Below are positions 26,634 through 37,214 of a stretch of 64,000 nucleotides of DNA, in pieces. The stretch's first letter is position 1; the number at the start of each line of letters is the position of its first letter. The notes under the pieces are model-generated. The model saw only the letters and a list, made by a program, of their open reading frames with translations. It searched no databases and was not told where the DNA came from. A program made the translations under genes and the position numbers. Origin of the DNA: an uncultured Agathobacter sp. (lineage in GTDB: Bacteria > Bacillota > Clostridia > Lachnospirales > Lachnospiraceae); contig CALWLL010000008.1 in assembly GCA_944381555.1 (NCBI GenBank), forward strand, positions 1 to 64,000, written 5' to 3'.

Positions 26634-27440
26634 ATGTCCAATATTATAGAAATTACGGATTTATCCATTCCCGAACTGGATATCTATGCCAGACTCTCTG
26701 AAAGTCAATTACGTCATTATTATGAGCCTGATTTAGGTATTTTTATTTCAGAAAGCCCAAAAGTGATTCTACGCGCCTTAGAAGCGGGATACACTCCCCT
26801 CTCTATTCTTGTAGAACGTAGTGAACTAAAAGGAGATGTTTACGAAATCATTAAAAAATGCGGCAGTATTCCTGTCTATACAGCAAAACATGAGGTATTA
26901 ACGCAATTAACCGGATTTCATCTGACGCGGGGACTTCTCTGTGCAATGCGCCGCAAAGCCTTACCTTCTGCTGAAGAAATCCTTTTAGGCACACGCCGTA
27001 TTGCTGTATTGGAAGATGTCGTAAATCCAACAAATGTCGGCGCAATCTTTCGCTCTGCGGCGGCCTTAAATATGGATGCTGTACTGCTTACTCCCGCCTG
27101 CTCTGACCCTCTATATCGTCGTGCCATTCGTGTAAGCATGGGAACCGTATTCCAAATTCCCTGGACATTTATAGAGCAAAATACACTGATGGATAAGCTT
27201 CATGCTCTTGGATATAAAACTGTTGCATTTGCACTTCGAAACGATTCTGTCTCCATAGATGATGCGCGTCTGATGGCAGAAGAAAAGCTGGCGGTTATTC
27301 TTGGCACGGAAGGAGACGGACTTAAGGATTCTACGATTGAAAATTCCGACTACACCGTTAAAATTCCTATGTCACACGGCGTAGATTCTTTAAATGTTGC
27401 CGCTGCAAGCGCTGTTGCATTCTGGCAGCTAGGACGGTAG
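26634..27440 (+). CDS. TrmH/SpoU-family RNA 2'-O-methyltransferase
   Basis: 268 residues from ATG 26634 (AAGGAG upstream). N-terminal substrate-binding region (about 1-100) and C-terminal SPOUT knot with the three motifs VNPTNVGAIFRSA, VILGTEGDGL and IPMSHGVDSLNVAAASAVA. It would methylate a ribose in rRNA or tRNA; the exact base cannot be read from sequence. Long frames upstream of this start overlap the terminator and are not coding. Last gene of the plus-strand block. Confidence 0.85.
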   Translation: MSNIIEITDLSIPELDIYARLSESQLRHYYEPDLGIFISESPKVILRALEAGYTPLSILVERSELKGDVYEIIKKCGSIPVYTAKHEVLTQLTGFHLTRGLLCAMRRKALPSAEEILLGTRRIAVLEDVVNPTNVGAIFRSAAALNMDAVLLTPACSDPLYRRAIRVSMGTVFQIPWTFIEQNTLMDKLHALGYKTVAFALRNDSVSIDDARLMAEEKLAVILGTEGDGLKDSTIENSDYTVKIPMSHGVDSLNVAAASAVAFWQLGR

Positions 27441-27513
27441 ATTTATACTTGCATGGCAGATTATATTTCTTTGCAATCATTGTTCAAAGATGAATATTGC
27501 CTGTTCCATAACA

Positions 27514-28710
27514 CTACTCCGCCTCCTCGAGCATCGTTTCTATAAATATTCCATATCCGCTTTTGGGATCATTTATGAGTACATGGGTTACCGCACCAAC
27601 TAGTTTTCCGTTTTGGATAATTGGTGACCCGCTCATGCCCTGCACAATCCCCCCGGTCAGCTCTAACAGGTCTGGATCTGTTACCTCTATATAAAGACCC
27701 TTGTTAGAATTTAAAGCAAGATAATCGACGTATGTTATTTTAATATCATAGACCTCCCTTTTACCTGATATTTCCGATACAATCTGTGCAGGCCCTACTT
27801 CAATTTCCTGCTTATATGCCACTTCATACAATTCTCCCCATTCAAAATAATCCGTTAAGTCATCCGTATCAAATTCTCCATATACACCCGAATCCTTATT
27901 GCTCGTTACATCCCCTAAATGGTATATGTTTCCATAGCTTATAACGCCTTTTAATTCCCCTGCGTCTCCCACTTTTCCTTTTTCTATTCCGATGACTTCA
28001 GATGCATACAAATCTCCTCCATCTACTTCCAATAACTGTCCGTTTTCGCCGTTTGCCATGCCATGTCCCAGCGTTCCAAATTCTCCTGTCTGCGATACAT
28101 AGGTAAGCGTTCCGATTCCCGCCAGATCATCTTTGACCCAGATTCCAAGCATATACTCTCCTGTTTTCGCTTTTACTGGTTTTACTGAAACAGTCATAAT
28201 CTCTCCGTTTCGTGATATTGTAAGTTTTAAGGACTTACCGCCGGACTGTTTTACACACTCGGCAACATCCTCCTTACAGACCAGATCCACTCCATTGATA
28301 GCCAGAATATAATCTCCTGTTTTCACGGATTCTTTTGCAGGATTTACCAGCTCGCCATTTTCATTTTCGATTTCACAGGTGTCAATTACAAATACGCCCT
28401 CACATTCTGTATAGATTCCCACAATTTTTCCGGATACATAAACCTTTTGTTCTTCTACTACATTGACGGTCACTTCTTTTACCGGAATGACACCAAACAT
28501 ACTGCATAACTTCTTTTCACTTTCCTCTGTTTTGGTTTCCAGCGAGCTTATGACAAACGGAAAATCAACTTTTAGTCTGGCCTCTTCTCCCTCCCGTACA
28601 TAAATGTTGTCGGGAACCTCACTTACAATCAATTCTATTCCTAATAAAAGCACTGACGCCATGTACATGGCTGTCGCCGTCCTGATAAATTTATAAAAAA
28701 AGTTTCGCAT
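27514..28710 (-). CDS. spoIVB: SpoIVB sporulation serine protease
   Basis: 398 residues from ATG 28710 (GGGGTGA upstream). One N-terminal membrane span, a PDZ domain (about 110-195: AKESVKTGDYILAINGVDL) and the S55 peptidase domain with the His in TLGHGMA and the serine in GGIVQGMSGSPIIQNGK. In the family it is made in the forespore and cleaves SpoIVFA to trigger sigma-K processing. Last gene of the recN operon, as in B. subtilis, but not followed by spo0A. Confidence 0.93.
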   Translation of the reverse strand: MRNFFYKFIRTATAMYMASVLLLGIELIVSEVPDNIYVREGEEARLKVDFPFVISSLETKTEESEKKLCSMFGVIPVKEVTVNVVEEQKVYVSGKIVGIYTECEGVFVIDTCEIENENGELVNPAKESVKTGDYILAINGVDLVCKEDVAECVKQSGGKSLKLTISRNGEIMTVSVKPVKAKTGEYMLGIWVKDDLAGIGTLTYVSQTGEFGTLGHGMANGENGQLLEVDGGDLYASEVIGIEKGKVGDAGELKGVISYGNIYHLGDVTSNKDSGVYGEFDTDDLTDYFEWGELYEVAYKQEIEVGPAQIVSEISGKREVYDIKITYVDYLALNSNKGLYIEVTDPDLLELTGGIVQGMSGSPIIQNGKLVGAVTHVLINDPKSGYGIFIETMLEEAE

Positions 28711-28750
28711 AATATCACCCCTTTGCATCGGTAATAGTATGCGAAACCAA

Positions 28751-30424
28751 TTATTTTTTCATGTAAGCCAATTCTTTCATTTCCTGTGCATTTTTAACTA
28801 CAGCATCCGTAATCTCCACACCGCCTAACATTCTTGCCAGTTCACGGATGCTTTCCTCTTGATTTAATTTTATAATATTGGAACGTGTTTCGTTATGATT
28901 GACTGTTTTTTCAATCAGATAATGTGCATCTGCCATAGCTGCAATCTGAGGAAGATGCGTAATACAGATAATCTGATGATTGCGGCCTAAGACATTCATC
29001 TTCTCTGCAACCATCTGTGCGGTACGTCCGCTGATTCCACTGTCAATTTCGTCAAAAATCAAAGATTCCACTTCATCTGCATCAGCCATAACCGTCTTGA
29101 TTGCCAGCATAATTCGAGATAACTCACCGCCGGAAGCTATTTTGCCAAGCGGCTTTTGCGGTTCTCCAGGATTTGTAGAAAGCATAAATTCCGGCTCATC
29201 ATAACCATTTGCACTATATGCAGCCGGTTTGCCAAACTCCATCGTAAACACCACATCTAAGAAATTCAAATCCTGTAATGCCTGCTTAATTGCCTGACAA
29301 AGTGCAGTGGCATTTCTTTTACGGATAGCGGAAATCTCTTCACACAGCCGCTTTACCTCTTTCTCTTTTGATTTTAGTTTTGCTGATAATTTCTCTAAAT
29401 ATGCATCATAATCATTTAATACACTAATGCGGTTACATTTATCCTCATATACACATAAAATCGTTTCAATGGAATTTCCATATTTTGATTTCAGGTGATT
29501 AATAGTATCCAATCGCCTTTGTATCTGATAAAAGCTCTCTTCATCAAAATCTGTATCGGATATATAAGCAGATAATTCATGATTAAAATCATGGATCAGA
29601 TTTTCTATTTCTGTTAGCTGTCCTTCTAATTCTGCGACCTTTTTATCATATACGGAAACCGATGAAAGCTCTCTAAGTGCGCGTCCAATCAGCTCTGATG
29701 CACTTTCTCCTTCCCCATCCGCTGCTTCGTGGGCACGGCTTATGCTTTCCATAATTTTTCTGCCGTTGGAAAATCGTCTGAACGCTTCCTCTAGTTCCTC
29801 ATCCTCGCCGGCCTTAAGATTTGCTTCCTCAATTTCTTTTACTTCAAATTCCAGAAAAGAGAGTTCTCTTTTTCTTTCTTCTATATCAAGGCTTGAATGC
29901 TCCCATTCGTCCTTTACTTCCCTATATTCTTTGTATACAACTGCCAGTTCCTGCTTACGGACGCCTAACTCTTCCTTTGCATATGCATCCAGAATTTCCA
30001 AATGTTTTTTCTTAGATAACAAGGACTGGTGTTCATGCTGCCCATGAATATCAATAAGAAGCGACGCAATTTCTTTTAAGGCAGATGCAGATACAGCCTC
30101 CCCGTTGATGCGTGCAACTGCTTTTCCTGAGGTGATTTTACGGCTTAAAATCACAACGTCATCTTCTGCCTCAATATCGAGTTCCTGCAATTTTTTTCTT
30201 ACCTTCTCATCCTCGGCCGAGAAAATAAGCTCTACCAAAGCAGGGGCGTCATTATCTTTTAGCATTTCTTTTGGAACTTTCTGTCCCAATGCCAGATTGA
30301 TGGAGCCGATAATGATGGATTTTCCGGCGCCTGTCTCACCCGTTAAGATATTAAGCCCCTTGGAAAACTCCACATCTGCCTCCTCAATCAAGGCAAGATT
30401 CTTCACATGTAGATTTTGTAACAT
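28751..30424 (-). CDS. recN: DNA repair protein RecN
   Basis: 557 residues. SMC-like ATPase of double-strand-break repair. Walker A GETGAGKSIII near residue 30, coiled coil about 150-370, signature SGGELSRIMLAI, Walker B ESLIFDEIDSGISG, and the HLPQIAAMAD segment. Operon position between argR and spoIVB is the usual one. Confidence 0.95.
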   Translation of the reverse strand: MLQNLHVKNLALIEEADVEFSKGLNILTGETGAGKSIIIGSINLALGQKVPKEMLKDNDAPALVELIFSAEDEKVRKKLQELDIEAEDDVVILSRKITSGKAVARINGEAVSASALKEIASLLIDIHGQHEHQSLLSKKKHLEILDAYAKEELGVRKQELAVVYKEYREVKDEWEHSSLDIEERKRELSFLEFEVKEIEEANLKAGEDEELEEAFRRFSNGRKIMESISRAHEAADGEGESASELIGRALRELSSVSVYDKKVAELEGQLTEIENLIHDFNHELSAYISDTDFDEESFYQIQRRLDTINHLKSKYGNSIETILCVYEDKCNRISVLNDYDAYLEKLSAKLKSKEKEVKRLCEEISAIRKRNATALCQAIKQALQDLNFLDVVFTMEFGKPAAYSANGYDEPEFMLSTNPGEPQKPLGKIASGGELSRIMLAIKTVMADADEVESLIFDEIDSGISGRTAQMVAEKMNVLGRNHQIICITHLPQIAAMADAHYLIEKTVNHNETRSNIIKLNQEESIRELARMLGGVEITDAVVKNAQEMKELAYMKK

Positions 30425-30459
30425 ATTAACTCCTTCTATTCTCCCCGCCGCGCATATGT

Positions 30460-30912
30460 TTACTGTTCTACGATTTTACGAAGTTTCTTCATAATTGCAA
30501 CAGTATCTTCTGTAGTCCGTATCGCACACATAATCGTATCATCTCCGGCAATGGAGCCTACGATTTCATGAATATGCATTGCGTCGATAGATGCACATAC
30601 AGCGCCTGCCATACCGGAAACCGTTTTGATCACAAGAATATTCTGTGCCATATCCATCGACACATACCCATCTCTAAGTACCCGTACAAATTTTTCAGCC
30701 ATATCATCAGGCGTATCATTTAATGCCGCATACTTCTGTTTCCCGCCGGATGTAGCTATCTTGGTCAGCTTCATTTCACGGATATCTCTTGAAACGGTAG
30801 CCTGTGTAACAGCAAAGCCTTCTTTCACAAGATACGCCAGAAGTTCATCCTGCGTTTCAATGGCATTCTTTTTGATTAATTCTAAAATCTTAGTCTGTCT
30901 CTTTGTTTTCAT
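30460..30912 (-). CDS. argR: Arginine repressor ArgR
   Basis: 150 residues. N-terminal winged helix with FAVTQATVSRDIREMKL and C-terminal arginine-binding hexamer domain ending GSIAGDDTIMCAIRTTEDT. Controls arginine genes and catabolism; argH is in this window but 20 kb away. Located between nadK and recN as in most Firmicutes. Confidence 0.95.
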   Translation of the reverse strand: MKTKRQTKILELIKKNAIETQDELLAYLVKEGFAVTQATVSRDIREMKLTKIATSGGKQKYAALNDTPDDMAEKFVRVLRDGYVSMDMAQNILVIKTVSGMAGAVCASIDAMHIHEIVGSIAGDDTIMCAIRTTEDTVAIMKKLRKIVEQ

Positions 30913-30930
30913 ACTATCTCCTGAAAGGTA

Positions 30931-31776
30931 CTATTTCATCTTCTTTCGCATTGTCTCCAAAAAGCTCTGTTTGTTTACTTTGCAAATCTTAATGGTATGG
31001 TTTGCACGCTCGATTACAAACCGTTCCCCTGCCTGTAATTTTGTTTCCCTGTCTCCATCACAGGTTACATAAGCCACCTCGTCTTCCACGCCGCGACGCG
31101 CGACCATCTCTATTTCAATGACATCATCCTCTTTTAAAATAATCCCTCTGGAATTTAAGCTGTGTGCATTGATCGGCGTAAGCGCCAGAATATTCGCACC
31201 CGGTTCTATAATTGGTCCACCTGCCGAAAGATTGTAGCCTGTTGATCCTGTCGGTGTTGATACAATAACGCCATCTCCATCATAGGTAACCAGAAATTCT
31301 CCGTTTACATATACGTTCAATCGCAACAGCGTCAAAACGCCCATACGATGAATAACAATATCGTTTAAAGCCGTTCTTCCTTTGTCCGAATTTTTGCGGT
31401 ACCCCTTTATCATAAGACGTTTTTCAATGGTACAGTTATCCTCCATCAATTGGTCAATCGCCTGATAAACATTATCCAATTCCAGTTCGCACAGATACCC
31501 CAATGTCCCCAGATTTACGCCAATAAGCGGAATATCTGTTTTGCGTGTCTTTCGAACAGCACGAATCAGCGTTCCGTCACCACCTAAAACCATAATGCAG
31601 TCCGTATCTGCCGGTATATTTTCGTAATGCAGTTTTTCAAATTCTACCGGACCATCATCCGATTCCGACAAATTAATCGCACTGCCCCCATGCGAACAGA
31701 TATAGTCTATAATTCCCTTTGCAATCTTAAGTCCGGGATCTTTACATGGATTTGCTACAATAACAAATTTTTTCAT
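30931..31776 (-). CDS. nadK: NAD kinase
   Basis: 281 residues. Makes NADP from NAD and ATP. Motifs: MVLGGDGTLIRAVR near residue 60, NDIVIHR, DGVIVSTPTGSTGYNLSAGGP. One base separates it from tlyA upstream; 18 bases to argR downstream. Confidence 0.95.
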   Translation of the reverse strand: MKKFVIVANPCKDPGLKIAKGIIDYICSHGGSAINLSESDDGPVEFEKLHYENIPADTDCIMVLGGDGTLIRAVRKTRKTDIPLIGVNLGTLGYLCELELDNVYQAIDQLMEDNCTIEKRLMIKGYRKNSDKGRTALNDIVIHRMGVLTLLRLNVYVNGEFLVTYDGDGVIVSTPTGSTGYNLSAGGPIIEPGANILALTPINAHSLNSRGIILKEDDVIEIEMVARRGVEDEVAYVTCDGDRETKLQAGERFVIERANHTIKICKVNKQSFLETMRKKMK

Positions 31777-31777
31777 A

Positions 31778-32581
31778 CTATTTATCCAGGCTACTATGGG
31801 CAGCTTCCACTACCGCATGAATATCCACAGATTCCTCCTTTTTCGGATTGTCGTCTTTCTCGATATACACCAGATACTCTATGTTCCCTTCCGGTCCCTT
31901 AATCGGGGAATATTCCAAATTATGAATGGAAAATCCATTCTCCATTGCAAAACCAATTACTTTTTTAATTACTTCTTCGTGAACAGCCTTGTCACGGACA
32001 ACGCCCTTTTTACCGACTTTTTCTCTTCCTGCTTCAAACTGGGGCTTAATCAGACATACCATCTGCCCATGTTCCTTTAACAATTCTCTTACAGGACCTA
32101 AAACCTTCGTAAGTGAGATAAAGGATACATCTACAGATGCAAAATCCAGCGCATCATCAATATCCTGCGGAGTCACATATCGGATATTGGTTTTTTCCAT
32201 ACACACAACGCGCTCATCCTGACGCAGCTTCCATGCAAACTGTCCATATCCCACGTCTACGGCATAGACCTTACTTGCGCCGTTTTGAAGCATACAATCT
32301 GTAAAACCACCCGTAGAAGCACCAATATCCATACATACCCTGCCATCTAGTGCAATCCCAAAATGCGTCATGGCCTTTTCTAATTTTAGACCGCCCCGGC
32401 TGACATATTTTAAGGTATTGCCACGAACTTCAATGACACAGTCGTCCGGGAACATGGTTCCTGCTTTGTCCTCACGATTGCTGTTTACGAATACGTTTCC
32501 TTCCATAATCATAGTTCTGGCTTTTTCTCTCGATGGCGCCAGTCCCCGGTTTACCAATAAAATATCTAAGCGTTCTTTCAT
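31778..32581 (-). CDS. tlyA: TlyA-family rRNA (cytidine-2'-O)-methyltransferase
   Basis: 267 residues. S4 RNA-binding domain at residues 1-60 (RLDILLVNRGLAPSREKA) and an FtsJ-type methyltransferase domain with DIGASTGGFTDCMLQNGA and YAVDVGYGQ. Predicted to methylate ribose in 16S/23S rRNA; the name hemolysin used for relatives is historical. Overlaps the dxs stop by 4 bases. Confidence 0.9.
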   Translation of the reverse strand: MKERLDILLVNRGLAPSREKARTMIMEGNVFVNSNREDKAGTMFPDDCVIEVRGNTLKYVSRGGLKLEKAMTHFGIALDGRVCMDIGASTGGFTDCMLQNGASKVYAVDVGYGQFAWKLRQDERVVCMEKTNIRYVTPQDIDDALDFASVDVSFISLTKVLGPVRELLKEHGQMVCLIKPQFEAGREKVGKKGVVRDKAVHEEVIKKVIGFAMENGFSIHNLEYSPIKGPEGNIEYLVYIEKDDNPKKEESVDIHAVVEAAHSSLDK

Positions 32582-34449
32582 AATCTCCTCTGTTTTAAAA
32601 GCTCCAATACTTTTTTATATATCGTATCTTCATCAATTCCAATATCCTTTTTCAAAATACTTACATTGCCATGCTCTACATAAGCGTCCGGGATAGAAAC
32701 AATGTGGACTTTTATGGATAAATCATTTTCACATACAAATGACGATATATGTTCACCAAATCCACCGCTTAACACATTCTCTTCCAATGTAACTAAGATA
32801 TCATGGTCTTTTGCAAGCGAAGCTATCATCTCCTTATCAAGCGGGGCTGCAAAACGTGCATTCACTAAGGTTGCCTCTATCCCTTGTTCTGCTAAGCGGG
32901 TTACTACCTTTTGTGCTGTTTCCACCATGCTGCCCAGTGCAAAAAACGCAATTTCTGCACCTGATTTAATAACCTCGCTCTTTCCCAAAACAATCGGACT
33001 TCTGAATTCCTTTAAATCTTCATATGCCGTTCCCCTCGGATAACGGACTGCAATGGGACCATCAAAGGACATTGCAAATTTAAACATATCTGCCAGTTCA
33101 TATTTATTCTTTGGAGCCAGAACGGTCATATTTGGAATGGATGACAAATATGAAATATCGAAAATACCCTGATGTGTCTCTCCATCGCTGCCTACTAAGC
33201 CCGCCCTGTCTACTGCGAAAACAACCGGCAGATTCTGAATACATACATCATGCAGAATCTGGTCATACGCTCTTTGCAGGAATGAAGAATATACTGCAAA
33301 TACAGGCTTAAGACCTGCTTTGGCAAGCCCTGCCGCAAAAGTTACCGCATGCTGTTCTGCGATTCCAACATCATAAAAACGCTTTGTATATTTTTTGGAA
33401 AATCTGCTAAGACCTGTTCCATCTGCCATTGCCGCTGTAATTGCCACCAGCTTAGGCTCTTTGTCCGCTAATTTACACATTGCGGCTGAAAAAATATCTG
33501 TATAGCTTGGTTTTTCTTTTTTCTTAAGTGGTAAGCCTGTTTCAATATCAAATGGCTCCGCTCCGTGAAAACGGGAAGGATTCTTCTCTGCCGGGAGATA
33601 TCCGGCTCCCTTCTTGGTCATAACATGAACAAGCACCGGTCCGTCTACTCTTTTGGCTTCATTGAATATGCGTACCATTTCCCTGATATTGCTTCCATCT
33701 ACAGGCCCAAGATAGATGATTCCCATCTCTTCAAAGAACATACCCGGAACAAATAACTGCTTAATACTGCTCTTTGCATTACGAATGCTTTTTACCATCT
33801 TATCCCCTACAACCGGAACTCTATGCAAAGAGTTCATAACGCCGTTTTTTAAATCACGGTATGCATCCGCTGTACGGAAGTTAGACAGATACATATTCAT
33901 ACCTCCGACATTTTTGGAAATAGACATATTATTATCATTTAACACAATAATAAAATTCTTTTCAAGCAAAGAGGCATTATTTAATGCTTCATATGCCATA
34001 CCGCCTGTTAAAGCTCCGTCACCAATTACAGAAACAACGTGATAATCCTCTCCTGTAATTTCTCTGGCAGCAGCCATTCCTAAGCCCGCCGAAATAGATG
34101 TGGAGCTGTGCCCTGTGTTAAAGCAGTCGCTGTCACTTTCATTGCTCTTTGGGAATCCGCTCAACCCGCCATACTGGCGCAAAGTTACAAAGCCCTCTTT
34201 TCTGCCTGTTAAAATTTTGTGGGTATAAGACTGGTGTCCGACGTCCCATATAATCTTATCCTCCGGCAGAGAAAATGCCAGATGAAGCGCCATTGTAAGC
34301 TCTACAACACCTAGGTTTGACGCAAGATGACCACCGGTCACCGAAATGTTCTCTAACAGAAAACGGCGTATTTCACAGCGTAATTCATCCAATTCGATTT
34401 CTGTTAAATTCTTAATATCATTTTCTTTTTTTATACGATCAAGTATCAT
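32578..34449 (-). CDS. dxs: 1-deoxy-D-xylulose-5-phosphate synthase
   Basis: 623 residues. First step of the non-mevalonate isoprenoid pathway, joining pyruvate and glyceraldehyde 3-phosphate. Thiamine pyrophosphate motif GDGALTGGMAYEALNN; N-terminal HLASNLGVVEL and DVGHQSYTHKILTGR; C-terminal transketolase domains with DRAGLVGSDGETHQG. Works with ispA next to it. Confidence 0.96.
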   Translation of the reverse strand: MILDRIKKENDIKNLTEIELDELRCEIRRFLLENISVTGGHLASNLGVVELTMALHLAFSLPEDKIIWDVGHQSYTHKILTGRKEGFVTLRQYGGLSGFPKSNESDSDCFNTGHSSTSISAGLGMAAAREITGEDYHVVSVIGDGALTGGMAYEALNNASLLEKNFIIVLNDNNMSISKNVGGMNMYLSNFRTADAYRDLKNGVMNSLHRVPVVGDKMVKSIRNAKSSIKQLFVPGMFFEEMGIIYLGPVDGSNIREMVRIFNEAKRVDGPVLVHVMTKKGAGYLPAEKNPSRFHGAEPFDIETGLPLKKKEKPSYTDIFSAAMCKLADKEPKLVAITAAMADGTGLSRFSKKYTKRFYDVGIAEQHAVTFAAGLAKAGLKPVFAVYSSFLQRAYDQILHDVCIQNLPVVFAVDRAGLVGSDGETHQGIFDISYLSSIPNMTVLAPKNKYELADMFKFAMSFDGPIAVRYPRGTAYEDLKEFRSPIVLGKSEVIKSGAEIAFFALGSMVETAQKVVTRLAEQGIEATLVNARFAAPLDKEMIASLAKDHDILVTLEENVLSGGFGEHISSFVCENDLSIKVHIVSIPDAYVEHGNVSILKKDIGIDEDTIYKKVLELLKQRRL

Positions 34450-34469
34450 TATAATACCTCGAGTAATTC

Positions 34470-35384
34470 TTATTTTTCCCTGTGAATCAAATATAAAACC
34501 ACCTCACGAAGAAAATCACTCTGCACAGAAAGTCCGTCCATAAGTTCTACGGCTTCTTTGGAAAGCTTTGCAACTTCTTTCTGTGCATTTTCCAAACCTA
34601 CAAGCGTAACATACGTTACCTTGTTATTCTTCTCATCACTGCCGATTGGTTTTCCCAATACCTCCATCGTTCCAGTAATATCCAGAATATCATCCTGAAT
34701 CTGGAAAGCTATCCCAACCTTACGTCCTATCTGTTCTAATGATTTTACATCCTGCTCTAAAGCGCCGCCTAAAATCGCACCAATCATTAAAGACGCTTCT
34801 ATTAACGCCGCTGTTTTCAATAAGTGGATATACTCTAATCTCTCGATTGAAACACAGGAAGCCTCCATATTCTCTGTTTCAATATCTACAACCTGACCGC
34901 CAATCATACCATATGCACCGGCTTTCCGGCTTAAAATCTGCATTGCTTTAACAATTTTTGCATTTAAAGGAGCCTTATTAAAAGCAAATGCCGCTGTCTC
35001 AAACGCATAATTTAACAATGCATCCCCGGCAAGGATACCCATTGCTTCCCCATATACTGCATGAGTGGTTTTCTTGCCGCGACGGTACTCATCATTATCC
35101 ATTGCCGGAAGGTCGTCATGGACAAGAGAATATGTATGTATCATTTCTATTGCAGACATAAAAGATTCGATGACATCTCTTTCATTTTCTGTTTCATATA
35201 CAGAGGAAAACATACGATATGTTTCCTCCATTAAAATCGGGCGGAGACGCTTTCCACCTGCCAATAAGCTGTAATTCATTGCCGCATATATCGTTTTTTG
35301 CATACCTTCTTCTTTTGGTAAAAAAGAACACATTACCTTATTAAACTGTTTAGCACGCTTTGACAGCTCTTCTCTTATATCCAT
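34470..35384 (-). CDS. ispA: Polyprenyl (farnesyl/geranylgeranyl) diphosphate synthase
   Basis: 304 residues. Two Asp-rich motifs, LVHDDLPAMDND and FQIQDDILDI, bind magnesium and the allylic diphosphate; LLAGGKRLRPIL is the isopentenyl-diphosphate region. The product length is not certain from sequence. Its start codon overlaps the xseB stop by one base. Confidence 0.93.
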   Translation of the reverse strand: MDIREELSKRAKQFNKVMCSFLPKEEGMQKTIYAAMNYSLLAGGKRLRPILMEETYRMFSSVYETENERDVIESFMSAIEMIHTYSLVHDDLPAMDNDEYRRGKKTTHAVYGEAMGILAGDALLNYAFETAAFAFNKAPLNAKIVKAMQILSRKAGAYGMIGGQVVDIETENMEASCVSIERLEYIHLLKTAALIEASLMIGAILGGALEQDVKSLEQIGRKVGIAFQIQDDILDITGTMEVLGKPIGSDEKNNKVTYVTLVGLENAQKEVAKLSKEAVELMDGLSVQSDFLREVVLYLIHREK

Positions 35385-35596
35385 TAGAATTCCTCCAGAC
35401 TCCCATCCTCGTTCATAATAAGCATTGCCTTCTCCATATCATCTAACATGGCATTGGCGGCTTTAATTTCTTCCAGACCATTCTTATACAATTCGAAAGA
35501 CATATCGAGAGAAACATCTCCCGCTTCCATCTTATCAATAATCTCTTCTATATGCTCAAAACGTTCTTCTAACGTAATTGTTTTGTTTTCATTCAT
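35384..35596 (-). CDS. xseB: Exodeoxyribonuclease VII small subunit
   Basis: 70 residues, typical length. Family pattern: LEERFEHIEEIIDKMEAGDVSLD then YKNGLEEIKAANAMLD. Overlaps xseA by 8 bases, consistent with coupled synthesis of the two subunits. Confidence 0.93.
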   Translation of the reverse strand: MNENKTITLEERFEHIEEIIDKMEAGDVSLDMSFELYKNGLEEIKAANAMLDDMEKAMLIMNEDGSLEEF

Positions 35597-36797
35597 GTTT
35601 ATTGACCTCCGTTACAACAGCCTTAACATTACCGTCTGTTACATGAATCAGAATCTCATCCTTTGGTTTTATCATCGAAACACTTTTTAGTGACTGATGA
35701 TTACTGTTTTCCACATAGGCATAACCGCTGCCCAGCTTCTTTGCCGGAGAGTATCCATCCAGCGTATTTGCAAGAAGCATCAGGCAATGTTTCTTCTCTG
35801 TAAAACAGTTCTTCATGCGTATGGCCAATTTCTCTTCAAATTCCATCAGCCTTCTTCTGTTTTCATTCAGACGATTCTTAGGACTTACCATCTGCAGTTT
35901 TGTTTTCTTATGCGCCAGACGCTCTCGTGCAGTATCGATACTGCGTCTTATACAGCGGTCCATCTGCATTTTATATTCCAGAAATCTCTGCTTTGTCAAT
36001 GCGTAGTCAAATACCGCCAGCTCTGCCGCTGCCGAAGGAGTCGGCGCACGCAGATCCGATACAAAATCTGCAATCGTCCAGTCTGTTTCATGACCAACCG
36101 CCGAGATGACAGGGACACTGCAATGAAAGATGGCACGCGCCACTATTTCCTCATTAAATGCCCATAAATCCTCAATGGAGCCGCCTCCGCGACCTACGAT
36201 AATGACGTCAACCCCAAGCTTTTCCAACGCCAAAATGCCCCGCACAATACTTTCCTTTGCACCATCCCCCTGCACCAGAGCCGGATATAAGATCAACTGC
36301 ACATAAGGATTGCGTCTTGTGGCAATATTACGGATATCCTGAATCGCAGCGCCCGTCGGGGCGGTCACGATTCCTACCTTTTTTACATATTTGGGAATCG
36401 GACGTTTATATTCCGGAGCAAACATTCCCATTTCTTCCAGAGATTTCTTTAATGCCTCAAATTGAAGATATAAATTGCCTTCTCCGTCTAATTCAATATT
36501 TCTGGCATAAATCTGATATTTTCCATCGCGCTCATATATTTCCACAGAACCCGTGACGATTACTTTGTCACCTTCCTTCATTTGAAAATTGAGACCGCTT
36601 TTGCGGTAGCCTGCAAACATAATGGCGCTAATTGTACCGGCTGCATCCTTTAAAGTAAAATAAATATGTCCGCTGGAATGATATTTGCAATTCGATACTT
36701 CACCCTTAATGTTAAGCTGGCGAAGCAGAAAATCCTCTGCAAACATATTCTTAATATAATTATTTACCTGACTTACGGAATAAATGTTTTTTGTCAT
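35589..36797 (-). CDS. xseA: Exodeoxyribonuclease VII large subunit
   Basis: 402 residues. N-terminal OB fold (residues 1-100: [24 protein letters not shown]) and nuclease domain with [33 protein letters not shown] and [18 protein letters not shown]. Degrades single-stranded DNA with XseB. Overlaps the nusB stop by 4 bases. Confidence 0.95.
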   Translation of the reverse strand: MTKNIYSVSQVNNYIKNMFAEDFLLRQLNIKGEVSNCKYHSSGHIYFTLKDAAGTISAIMFAGYRKSGLNFQMKEGDKVIVTGSVEIYERDGKYQIYARNIELDGEGNLYLQFEALKKSLEEMGMFAPEYKRPIPKYVKKVGIVTAPTGAAIQDIRNIATRRNPYVQLILYPALVQGDGAKESIVRGILALEKLGVDVIIVGRGGGSIEDLWAFNEEIVARAIFHCSVPVISAVGHETDWTIADFVSDLRAPTPSAAAELAVFDYALTKQRFLEYKMQMDRCIRRSIDTARERLAHKKTKLQMVSPKNRLNENRRRLMEFEEKLAIRMKNCFTEKKHCLMLLANTLDGYSPAKKLGSGYAYVENSNHQSLKSVSMIKPKDEILIHVTDGNVKAVVTEVNKHE

Positions 36798-37189
36798 AGA
36801 AACTTAACCAGAACCCCATTTACAAAGGATGAAGAGTTATCTGTCCCATATTTTTTTGCAAGTTCTATCGCTTCATTGATAGATACTTTGCTGTCAATAT
36901 TATCCTCATATTTCATTTCATATACCGCGAGACGAATAATGGATAAATCTACTTTTGCCATACGCGACGTCTTCCAGCCCGTTGTTACCTCATTGATAGC
37001 TGCATCTATCTCTGGAAGCTTTGCAAATATTTCATTGCATTTATTGTTAATATATGCAGAATCTTTTTCATTTAAATTCTCTAATTCTTCCCCAAATAAA
37101 ACCAGTTGTTCCGGCATCTCTGCTTCATCATGAAATTCTACACGAAAAAGCATCATAAAAACATTTTCTCTTAACTGTCTTCTTGTCAT
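36794..37189 (-). CDS. nusB: Transcription antitermination factor NusB
   Basis: 131 residues from ATG 37189 ([22 protein letters not shown] upstream). A frame that runs 36 codons further upstream passes through GC-rich hairpins and is not a natural NusB N-terminus. The C-terminal pattern ([34 protein letters not shown] as spread over about 85-120) is diagnostic. NusB binds boxA RNA with NusE to stop early termination in rRNA operons. Confidence 0.93.
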   Translation of the reverse strand: MTRRQLRENVFMMLFRVEFHDEAEMPEQLVLFGEELENLNEKDSAYINNKCNEIFAKLPEIDAAINEVTTGWKTSRMAKVDLSIIRLAVYEMKYEDNIDSKVSINEAIELAKKYGTDNSSSFVNGVLVKFL

Positions 37190-37214
37190 AAAATAGATTC
37201 CTCTCAGAATGTGT

